DNA from: Beijerinckiaceae bacterium
GTDB taxonomy: Bacteria > Pseudomonadota > Alphaproteobacteria > Rhizobiales > Beijerinckiaceae
DNA: 8,499 nt
Reading direction: 5' to 3'
NCBI GenBank assembly: GCA_027311205.1
Contig: DAICZI010000025.1
Location: forward strand, 1 to 8,499
The notes under the pieces were generated by a model that saw only the letters and a program-made list of their open reading frames with translations, was not told the origin of the DNA and searched no databases. The stretch's first letter is position 1. Every line of letters starts with the position of its first letter. Positions 1 through 5,582 of this stretch are shown piece after piece. A program made the translations under genes and the position numbers.

Positions 1-690
1 GTTTATGCCGATATCGCCCGCCAGATTGCGGGCAATTTGGCTGACGTCGTCCGCGACCCTGCCCTTGCGAAAGGGCATTCTGGCGTCGTTCTTGATCTCG
101 ATAGCGGCAGCGGGCACCTGCCCTTTCATGGTGCTGTTTCCGCCAGTTCTGTCGGCTTTGCGCGCCATTCGCCGCAATGGCTGCACGTGGCGGCGATGCA
201 GGCGCTGGCACGCCGGCTGGCCGCAGCGCTGCAACTGCGCGATCCTCGCCACAAGGGCGATTATGCGGCGCATCTGAAGGCTTTTGAAAATCAACTGGCC
301 CCGGTCATCACCGAAATGAACGAATTGCGGAGCAAATATCGCGGCTCAGCAGTGTTTGCCGCGGATCCAGAATTTGCCAATATGCTTGATGATCTGCATT
401 TCGGAATTCGGAACCGCGCGGCATTGGCGGCGCTTGATGCCAAAGGCCCGGCGAGGATGAAAGCAGTCAAAACCCTCGCCTTGCGTATCACGGCAGCGGC
501 GGCGGGCGTGCTGGTTTACAGCGTTGAGGCCAAAGACATTGCCACGACATTCCTGAAAAAGGCGGCGGATCAGGCTGGCGTGCCCAGTGTGGGCGTCTGG
601 CGTGACAAGCCGCAGGGGCTGAATTACCAACGCTTCATGCTGCGCGAACTTTTGACACTGCATGGCGCCTTGAACGAGGCCGCGCCATGA
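1..690 (+). CDS. ZnuA/TroA-like metal ABC transporter substrate-binding protein, C-terminal part (5' end outside window)
   Basis: The reading frame is open from base 1 and gives 229 visible residues ending in TGA at 688-690. I read it as the C-terminal part of a periplasmic metal-binding protein of a zinc/manganese-type ABC transporter (cluster A-I). The visible start VYADIARQIAG matches the family's N-terminal lobe. WLHVAAMQALARRLAAAL (60-77), then RDPRHKGDY (80-88), matches the linker helix after the usual NPHLWYD motif. VFAADPEFANML (118-129) and the GVPSVGVW strand near 193-200 match the second lobe. The stretch between the two lobes seems about 40 residues shorter than I remember for relatives. 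The usual ligand His before the linker helix appears as Gln59, and the TEP Glu as Asp122, so metal affinity may differ. It overlaps the DUF1007 gene by ATGA, indicating one operon. Family assignment is fairly sure; the metal is unknown. The ATG at 37 is internal, not the start. Confidence 0.72.
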   Translation, partial: VYADIARQIAGNLADVVRDPALAKGHSGVVLDLDSGSGHLPFHGAVSASSVGFARHSPQWLHVAAMQALARRLAAALQLRDPRHKGDYAAHLKAFENQLAPVITEMNELRSKYRGSAVFAADPEFANMLDDLHFGIRNRAALAALDAKGPARMKAVKTLALRITAAAAGVLVYSVEAKDIATTFLKKAADQAGVPSVGVWRDKPQGLNYQRFMLRELLTLHGALNEAAP

Positions 691-1343
691 TGCGGGCTGT
701 GAAATATGTCATGGCTCCGGCGTTCGCCATGATGATGGCCATGCCTGCCCTCGCGCATCCGCATATTCTGGTGAAAGCCAGAAGCGAGTTGTTGTTCAAC
801 CCTCAGGGCGAAGTGACCGGCGTCACCCACATCTGGGATTTCGACAAGGCCTTTTCCGCCTTTGCCGTGCAGGGCTATGATTCGAAGCACGATGGTCGCC
901 CAAGCCAGGCTGATTTGCAACCTTTAGCCAAAATCAACATGAATTCGCTGAGCTATTACAAGTTTTTCACGTCGCTGGTGCTGGATGGGCAAACGCTAAC
1001 ACCGGCCCAGCCAACGGCCTTTTTTGATACCTTCATCCACGATACGCTGGAAATTCATTTCACCCTGCAATTTCCCAAGCCGCTGGCCGTCAAGGGCAAG
1101 AGTTTTGAACTGCGGGTCTATGATCCGGAATATTTTGCGGCCGTCAGCTTCGCCAAACATGATCCGGTGACTCTCGGCGCAGGCCATCCTGATTGCGCGA
1201 TCACGCTGCATCGGCCAGGCCAGCTTGACCCGGCGATGGCCGCCAAACTCGCGGCCATTCCGGCGAGCCAGCATGATGTCCCCGCCGCCCTTTTTGCGGT
1301 CACCAACCGCCTCATCAATGCGGCGGAGGTGGCGTGCAAATAA
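687..1343 (+). CDS. DUF1007 family secreted protein, partner of the NicO transporter
   Basis: This is a 218-residue exported protein of the DUF1007 family, often encoded beside NicO-type nickel/cobalt permeases; its biochemical role is not established. A signal peptide covers about residues 1-23 (hydrophobic, Met/Ala-rich, ending ALA). The predicted mature protein starts HPHILVKARSELLF, the family signature, leaving His-Pro-His at its N-terminus. Other family motifs are WDFDKAFSAFAVQG (50-63) and YDPEYFAAVSFAK (145-157). Residues 65-76 resemble an EF-hand loop (Asp65, Asp69, Gly70, Asp76) but are degenerate. Cys170 and Cys217 could form a disulfide in the periplasm. The ATG at 687 overlaps the TGA of the upstream gene, and GAGG lies 7 nt before it; a second ATG follows directly at 690. 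The end overlaps the NicO gene by 10 nt. Family certain; role in metal delivery or sensing inferred from context. Confidence 0.88.
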   Translation: MMRAVKYVMAPAFAMMMAMPALAHPHILVKARSELLFNPQGEVTGVTHIWDFDKAFSAFAVQGYDSKHDGRPSQADLQPLAKINMNSLSYYKFFTSLVLDGQTLTPAQPTAFFDTFIHDTLEIHFTLQFPKPLAVKGKSFELRVYDPEYFAAVSFAKHDPVTLGAGHPDCAITLHRPGQLDPAMAAKLAAIPASQHDVPAALFAVTNRLINAAEVACK

Positions 1344-2332
1344 TCCTGGCGGCAAGCCCCATGGGGCCATTTGGCACCGGCCTGCCCGATACCGGAGGCC
1401 TTTCGGCCGGTGGCATGTTCCCCGGCCTGTTTGGCTGGCTTGTCGAAACCCAGATGAGGTTCAATAACGAACTCACCGGTGCTGTCGAAAGCATCCGCCA
1501 CAATGGCGCAGCGTTTTGGGCCTTGATCGGCATTGCCTTTGTTTACGGCGTCATCCACGCCGTCGGCCCCGGCCACGGCAAGGCGGTGATTTCCGGCTGG
1601 ATCATGGCCAACCGCGAGAACCTGCGCAATGGCATCGCGCTCGCCGGGCTTGCGGCACTCGCCCAGGCGGTGAGTGCAATCACGCTGATTTTGGTGGCTG
1701 CGCTGTTTTTGCATCTCACCAGCGTCTCAATCACCAGGACGACGCTCGGCTTCGAGATTGGCTCGGATGTGCTGATCATCGGGCTTGGCCTGTGGCTGGT
1801 GTGGCGCCGCGCCTTGCGACCGATTTTACGGCACCGCGCGGCCCTGGCGGCGTCGGACGGGCTGGGACATCTGGCTTTCAGTGCGCCGCAAATTGCCGCG
1901 GCGCCGGCGTCACGCTTTGCGGCAGAGGCCGCGGCCTTTTGCGAGCAGGATGATGATTGCGACTGTGGCGGCTTGCACATTCCCAGCGCTGCGGCCTCAC
2001 AGGGCAGGCTTGATCTGCGCCGTGCCTGGAGCGTGATGGCGGCAACAGCGCTGCGCCCCTGCACCGGCGCGCTGATCGTGCTGGTGTTCGCACTGTCGCA
2101 GCATGTGCTTTATGCAGGCATAGCCGCCACCATCGCCATGAGTTTCGGCACGGCGCTCTCCGTGTCAGTTCTGGCGGCCCTGGTCGTCAGCCTGCGCGGC
2201 AGCCTCACGATGGCCTCTGGTGGTCCGCGTTCCTGGGCGGCGCGCTTGTTGCGGGCCCTGGAAATCCTCGCCGCCTGCCTGTTGCCGCTGGCTGGCGCCC
2301 TGATGCTATATGTGCATTTGCATGTATCGTGA
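1334..2332 (+). CDS. NicO-family nickel/cobalt transporter (RcnA-like permease)
   Basis: This is a 332-residue inner-membrane protein of the NicO/RcnA family, which moves Ni2+ or Co2+; direction (uptake or efflux) cannot be told from sequence. The family hallmarks are HAVGPGHGKAV (75-85), with His75 and His81 in a membrane helix, and RPCTGALIVLVFAL (241-254). Hydrophobic segments lie at about 60-82, 100-127, 144-157, 232-256, 259-287 and 306-328. The cytoplasmic loop at 200-215 holds an acidic/Cys cluster, DDDCDCGGLH, where many relatives have a long His-rich run. The start is GTG at 1334, with GGAGG 4 nt upstream, inside the DUF1007 gene; ATG at 1361 is an alternative. The short N-terminus before SPMGPFGTGLP may be a reduced export signal. 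Coupling with the DUF1007 and binding-protein genes supports a single metal-handling operon. Confidence 0.88.
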   Translation: MQIILAASPMGPFGTGLPDTGGLSAGGMFPGLFGWLVETQMRFNNELTGAVESIRHNGAAFWALIGIAFVYGVIHAVGPGHGKAVISGWIMANRENLRNGIALAGLAALAQAVSAITLILVAALFLHLTSVSITRTTLGFEIGSDVLIIGLGLWLVWRRALRPILRHRAALAASDGLGHLAFSAPQIAAAPASRFAAEAAAFCEQDDDCDCGGLHIPSAAASQGRLDLRRAWSVMAATALRPCTGALIVLVFALSQHVLYAGIAATIAMSFGTALSVSVLAALVVSLRGSLTMASGGPRSWAARLLRALEILAACLLPLAGALMLYVHLHVS

Positions 2333-2484
2333 TGGTTTGCCGCCTGGAATGGCAACACAACGCACGGGCGCCTGGCGTGAATGACCGGGCACCCATGCTG
2401 GCAACCTGTGATCCCGCTGAAGATCTGTACCTGAGCCTGGACGTCGATGCCTTCATCCGCGCCCCACAAGACCTCAATAATTGA
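2332..2484 (+). CDS. Possible 50-aa ORF coupled to the NicO gene
   Basis: The ATG overlaps the last base of the NicO stop codon (TGATG), a common arrangement for translational re-initiation. The frame runs 50 codons to TGA at 2482-2484, overlapping the 3' end of the convergent AroE-like gene by 11 nt. The product begins MVCRLEWQHN and has an acidic C-terminal half containing DPAEDLYLSLDVDAFI. I recognise no family. It fills the otherwise empty 141 bp between the two larger genes. The opposite strand is also open here, so openness alone is weak evidence, and no separate Shine-Dalgarno sequence stands out. It may be a real small protein, the remnant of a larger gene, or chance. Confidence 0.28.
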   Translation: MVCRLEWQHNARAPGVNDRAPMLATCDPAEDLYLSLDVDAFIRAPQDLNN

Positions 2485-3307
2485 TCTGCGCCAGCCGCCG
2501 CAATTCGTCCGGCGTGGTTGAACCGAAGCCGAAGAATTCAAGATAGGCGGGGATTTGCTCGAACAGCATGTCAGTGCCCACCTGCACCCGGCACCCGCGC
2601 GCCAGTGCTGCGGCCAAAAACGGCGTATGCTCGGCTTTCATCACCACCTCGCCGACAAAGCTCGAAGGCGCGATGCGCGCAACGTCCATCGGCAAGGGAT
2701 CATCCGCCTTCATGCCAATGGGTGTTGCATTGACGACAATGTCATAGCCCGCCGGATCAAGGTTGCCGACCGCCAGTTCAAGTCCGGGATAATGGGCTTT
2801 CAGACGCGCGGCCAATGCTGCGGCGCTAGGCGGATGGGCGTCCGACACCGCCAGCGCCGCGACCCCTGCTTTGGCCAGCGAGGCGGCAATGGCCGAACCG
2901 ACGCCACCACTGCCCAGCACAAAGGCGCGCTTTCCCGCCAGTTGCTGGCCCTTGCGCAAAACACCGCGCACAAAACCCTCGCCATCGAACATATCGCCGA
3001 GCAGGGAGCCGTCGGCGCGCATGAGCACGGCATTGCAGGCCCCGGCGATTTTGGCCGTCGTGCTGGCTTCATCCAGCAAGGCCATGGTCGTCACCTTGTG
3101 GGGCATGGTGATCAGCGCCCCCCGCAGATTGGTCAGCGTGAACAGGCTCTTGAAAAACGTAGCAAAAGTCTCCGCCTTCACCCCCATGGGCACCACCACG
3201 GCATCAATGCCGCGATCATCGAACCACGGGTTGTAGATCATGGGTGCCTTGAATGTCTCGGTGGGCCAGCCGAGATGGGCAATCAGTGTGGTTCTGCCGC
3301 TGATCAT
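2474..3307 (-). CDS. Shikimate dehydrogenase-like oxidoreductase (divergent AroE family member)
   Basis: The 277-residue product has the AroE family's length and fold: an N-terminal substrate domain and a C-terminal Rossmann domain. The catalytic pair is present, Lys71 in MPHK and Asp108 in GDMFDG (usually GDNTDG). The dinucleotide loop is LGSGGVGSA (131-139), and VVNATPIGM (191-199) and MLFEQ (247-251) match conserved family positions. The N-terminal Ser-x-Ser that binds the shikimate carboxylate is not seen: the site reads GWPTETFKAPMIYN (13-26). After the second Rossmann strand there is Asp156 (VSDAHPP) instead of the NRT motif, which suggests NAD rather than NADP. It is therefore probably a paralogue acting on another substrate, such as a quinate-like acid, not the housekeeping aroE. 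The start is ATG at 3307, with AGGGA about 7 nt upstream; a GTG at 3376 would add 23 unfamily-like residues. Family confident; substrate unknown. Confidence 0.82.
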   Translation of the reverse strand: MISGRTTLIAHLGWPTETFKAPMIYNPWFDDRGIDAVVVPMGVKAETFATFFKSLFTLTNLRGALITMPHKVTTMALLDEASTTAKIAGACNAVLMRADGSLLGDMFDGEGFVRGVLRKGQQLAGKRAFVLGSGGVGSAIAASLAKAGVAALAVSDAHPPSAAALAARLKAHYPGLELAVGNLDPAGYDIVVNATPIGMKADDPLPMDVARIAPSSFVGEVVMKAEHTPFLAAALARGCRVQVGTDMLFEQIPAYLEFFGFGSTTPDELRRLAQINY

Positions 3308-3507
3308 GGGTGTTCCCTGAATTTGTAAAGCGTCGCTGCACCCGCCATCAAGGCGAGGAAGCGGCTTCGGTGCCACGAACCGCCCTCAGGCAGCCCGTTG
3401 CAAGTCTTACGGCGCTTTTCATACCACGACAGATCAACGCTTGGCACGGGGCACGTGGGGGGCGCGTTGCGAACAAATGGCTTGCCTAAAGCTTGCCGTG
3501 CCTGCAT
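3304..3507 (-). CDS. Possible 67-aa small protein upstream of and coupled to the AroE-like gene
   Basis: This ORF starts with ATG at 3507, preceded by AGGAG at 3521-3517 with a 9-nt spacer, close to ideal. It ends with TGA at 3306-3304, overlapping the ATG of the AroE-like gene (3307-3305) as ATGA. Such junctions recur elsewhere in this window and favour a real coupled gene. The product starts MQARQALGKPFV, has two Cys (19 and 36), several Trp and Arg residues, and a short Ala/Leu-rich stretch near its C-terminus. It has no clear membrane span, signal peptide or family I recognise. Against it, its start is only 34 bp from the divergent hisN start, leaving little room for promoters. It may instead be the untranslated leader of the AroE-like gene. 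Confidence 0.35.
   Translation of the reverse strand: MQARQALGKPFVRNAPPTCPVPSVDLSWYEKRRKTCNGLPEGGSWHRSRFLALMAGAATLYKFREHP
3480..3497. repeat. Direct repeat GCTTGCC x2, 11-bp period, upstream of hisN
   Basis: GCTTGCC occurs at 3480-3486 and again at 3491-3497, separated by TAAA. The copies are 11 bp apart, one DNA helical turn, and end 44 bp before the hisN start. This could be an operator half-site pair, but it also falls in the possible 67-aa ORF and may be chance. Confidence 0.25.
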
Positions 3508-3516
3508 GACAAACAG

Positions 3517-3521
3517 CTCCT
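3517..3521 (-). promoter_or_regulatory. Shine-Dalgarno AGGAG before the 67-aa ORF
   Basis: AGGAG on the minus strand sits 9 nt before the ATG at 3507. It is the main reason to take that small ORF seriously. It lies 3 nt from the weaker AAGGA (3525-3529) that serves hisN on the other strand. Confidence 0.4.
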
Positions 3522-3541
3522 AACAAGGATATCGTGATCCG

Positions 3542-4336
3542 ATGACCGCCGTCGATTTTGCCGGATTTTTTGACAGGCTCGCGCAGGATTCCGGCGAAGT
3601 CATCCTGCCGTTTTTTCGCAGCCACATTGGCGTCGAGGATAAATCGATCCCAGGAACTGCGCGCAGCTTTGATCCGGTGACGGAAGCTGACCGGGCCGCG
3701 GAGACCGTGCTGCGCCGCCTGATTGGCGCGGCATTCCCCAATCACGGCATTATCGGTGAGGAATTCGGCAACCAGAACCCGGATGCCGAATATGTTTGGG
3801 TGCTTGATCCGATTGATGGCACACGCTCGTTCATCAGCGGTGTCCCGATGTGGGGAACACTCATCGGTCTGATGCATCATGGTGTGCCAGCTTACGGGGT
3901 GATGAACCAGCCTTTCACGCGCGAGCGGTTTCGCGGCGATGGCCAGGCGGCATCCATGAGCCATGCCGACACGGCGCCACGGCGCTTGCACACGCGCGCC
4001 TGCACCACGCTGGAACAGGCGACATTGCTGACCACTTCGCCCACTCTGTTCCCGGAGCGCGAACGCGCGCTCTATCAGGCGATCGAGGCTGACGCCAGGC
4101 TGGTGCGTTATGGCTGTGATTGCTATGCCTATTGCATGCTGGCGTCCGGCCATGTCGATCTGGTGATCGAAAGCGGCTTGCAGCCCTATGATATCGTCGC
4201 GCTGATCCCGATTATTGAGGGCGCTGGCGGACGCATCACCAACTGGCAGGGCGAAAGTGCCGCCAGGGGCGGCAACATCGTCGCCAGCGGCGATCCGGCG
4301 CTGCATGATCAGATCTTGGCGCGCCTCAACCGCTGA
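3542..4336 (+). CDS. hisN: Histidinol-phosphatase, inositol monophosphatase family
   Basis: The 264-residue product matches the IMPase-type histidinol-phosphatase that performs the penultimate histidine step in many alphaproteobacteria: L-histidinol phosphate to L-histidinol plus phosphate, Mg2+-dependent and cytosolic. The metal-site motifs are intact: DPVTEAD (44-50), GEEFG (72-76) with Glu73, and DPIDGTRSF (89-97) with Asp89, Asp92, Gly93 and Thr94. The C-terminal LQPYDI (213-218) supplies the last metal-binding Asp, and CDCYAYCMLASGHVDLVIE (192-210) is typical of HisN rather than generic inositol phosphatases. ATG at 3542 gives the normal family N-terminus (DFAGFFDRLA then VILPFFRS). AAGGA lies 12 nt upstream, rather far, so initiation may be modest. 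The 3' end overlaps the convergent hydrolase gene by 11 nt. No other his genes are in the window, so it stands apart from a his operon here. A broader phosphatase role is the main alternative. Confidence 0.88.
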   Translation: MTAVDFAGFFDRLAQDSGEVILPFFRSHIGVEDKSIPGTARSFDPVTEADRAAETVLRRLIGAAFPNHGIIGEEFGNQNPDAEYVWVLDPIDGTRSFISGVPMWGTLIGLMHHGVPAYGVMNQPFTRERFRGDGQAASMSHADTAPRRLHTRACTTLEQATLLTTSPTLFPERERALYQAIEADARLVRYGCDCYAYCMLASGHVDLVIESGLQPYDIVALIPIIEGAGGRITNWQGESAARGGNIVASGDPALHDQILARLNR

Positions 4337-5270
4337 CCGAACCAGGAACAAAGGCGTCGAAGGCGGCGAAGAACTGTTCGCGCAGTTCGTCACGTTCGAT
4401 CATGAGTTCATGCTGGGCACCCTGGATGACCACAAGGCTGCGACCTTTCATGAAACTCACGAAGCGTGTCGTGGCCTCGGTATCCACCACCTGATCCTGT
4501 CCGGCGGCAATCGTGAGGCAAGGCACGGGAATCGACATGGGATAGTCAACGTCCCTGAATGCCGCCATCAGCCGGAAAGCCTCGTCAAGCCATTGGACAG
4601 TGGGCGAGCCCGTCCATACATCCGGGCATTCCTGGGCCATCGTGGTGAATTTGGCATAGCGCACCGGGTCACTAGTCAGGATATTCTTTTCGAAGGGTGT
4701 GAGAAAATAGGCCTTGCCATCGCCGCCGGGCACATAGTTGCGGCCAAGGCCCATCCAATTCAGCGTCCGCGCCAGACGCCGCGCCCCTTTGGGCCAGGAC
4801 AGGCCAGCCAGATCAATCATCGGCGCGCTCAGCACCACACGGGTATAATTCGAAGGTGCGGCGTGCAGGCGCATGAGGAGGAGGGCTCCGCCCATGGAAT
4901 GGCCGAGGGCGAACCAGGGCTGCGCGCAGTCCTGTGCGATCATCCAGGCCTCAACCGCCGCCAAATCCTCGATATAATCCTCCATCGCCGCAACATGACC
5001 CTTGCGGGGGTCCCGCAAGGCTCGCGTCGACAGGCCCTGTCCGCGCCAGTCGAAGGTGACGACATTCAGCCCGCGCGCCAGCATGTCACCTATGGTTTCG
5101 TTGTATTTCTCGATAAATTCACCGCGCCCTTGCGCCAGAAGCAGTGTGCCGCGTACGGGCTGCGTCGTGCGCCAGCACGCCAGGCGCAAGGTGACCTTGT
5201 CACGCGTCGTAAGGGCCGTGACCATGCCGCCCGCTGGGGCAGGATTGGTGCTGGTCGAATAGATTTTCAT
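4326..5270 (-). CDS. Alpha/beta hydrolase, lysophospholipase (PldB-like)
   Basis: The 314-residue product is a serine hydrolase of the monoglyceride-lipase/lysophospholipase subfamily, expected to cleave acyl esters of lysolipids or related substrates. The nucleophile elbow is GHSMGG (123-128) with Ser125; the acid is probably Asp259 in AAGQDQVVD and the base His287 in GAQHELM. QGRGEFIEKY (47-56) forms the oxyanion region, and VVTFDWRGQGLS (70-81) is the usual strand-loop after it. A lid or cap region spans about 155-235. No signal peptide is visible, so it should be cytosolic. I chose ATG at 5270, with GGA about 8 nt upstream, over a TTG at 5327 that would add 19 residues outside the domain. 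It lies 75 bp beyond the end of the original metA frame on the same strand, so co-transcription is possible but less certain than for the three upstream genes. Its 3' end overlaps hisN convergently. Exact substrate unknown. Confidence 0.86.
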   Translation of the reverse strand: MKIYSTSTNPAPAGGMVTALTTRDKVTLRLACWRTTQPVRGTLLLAQGRGEFIEKYNETIGDMLARGLNVVTFDWRGQGLSTRALRDPRKGHVAAMEDYIEDLAAVEAWMIAQDCAQPWFALGHSMGGALLLMRLHAAPSNYTRVVLSAPMIDLAGLSWPKGARRLARTLNWMGLGRNYVPGGDGKAYFLTPFEKNILTSDPVRYAKFTTMAQECPDVWTGSPTVQWLDEAFRLMAAFRDVDYPMSIPVPCLTIAAGQDQVVDTEATTRFVSFMKGRSLVVIQGAQHELMIERDELREQFFAAFDAFVPGSVSG

Positions 5271-5345
5271 GGTGCTGTTCCGCGCGGCAAGGGTGACAGC
5301 TTGCCACAGCGCGGCGACTTTCGCCAACTGCCCTCGCCGTTTATT
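5271..5345. other. Spacer between the metA tail and the hydrolase gene
   Basis: This 75-bp stretch has no gene I can support. It contains two small inverted repeats: GGCGA-CTT-TCGCC at 5313-5325, and GGCAAG...CTTGCC near 5286-5305. Neither is followed by a T-run on the minus strand, so I do not call a terminator. The hydrolase ribosome-binding site (GGA) lies at its 5271 end. Confidence 0.4.
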
Positions 5346-5582
5346 TCAGGCAGCAATAACCGCCGGGCGTGCCTTGGTGGCGATGGCTTCCAGCCAACTC
5401 GCGTAAAGCTCGATAGCCGGCTCGCGCCAGCGCTGACGCGGCATGTGGGTGGCCAGCACGTCATCATAGCGATGAAGTAACGCGGGATCACGCTGCTGGC
5501 GTGCCCTGGCGGCAAGGTCCTGCAGGCGCAACCGCAAGGCAGATGAAAAATAGTGGGCCGGCGGCGCCGGGTGATGGGCGGC
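5346..5582 (-). pseudogene. metA: Detached C-terminal segment of metA, downstream of an in-frame stop
   Basis: These 78 codons follow the TAA at 5585-5583 in the same frame as metA, run without another stop, and end in TGA at 5348-5346. The encoded text continues the MetA family: PPAHYF matches the conserved Pro-rich/YF stretch after the arginine-rich FLxGE helix. LRLRLQDLAARARQQ is a helix, and WREPAIELYASWL matches the C-terminal WR...LY.NWL motif, also recognisable in E. coli MetA. No start with a Shine-Dalgarno sequence precedes it; the only candidate is a TTG at 5537 without one, so separate translation is unlikely. Its intact frame and conserved motifs imply the stop is recent or is a base-call error. 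Confidence 0.78.

Noticed and set aside
2555..3328. A 257-codon plus-strand frame opposite the AroE-like gene
   Set aside because: The product is His/Arg/Gln-rich without a recognisable domain, typical of an antisense shadow. The minus strand has clear AroE motifs.
3442..3458. Sigma-54-like TGGCAC upstream of hisN
   Set aside because: The -24-like TGGCAC is present, but the -12 TTGC element is absent at the required spacing.
5313..5325. GGCGA/TCGCC hairpin after the metA tail as a terminator
   Set aside because: The stem is only 5 bp and no T-run follows on the minus strand.
4215..5480. A 421-codon open frame on the plus strand, antisense to the hydrolase gene
   Set aside because: It is the longest antisense frame, but it shows no family motif and lies opposite a gene with a complete Ser-Asp-His triad. 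High GC explains the openness.
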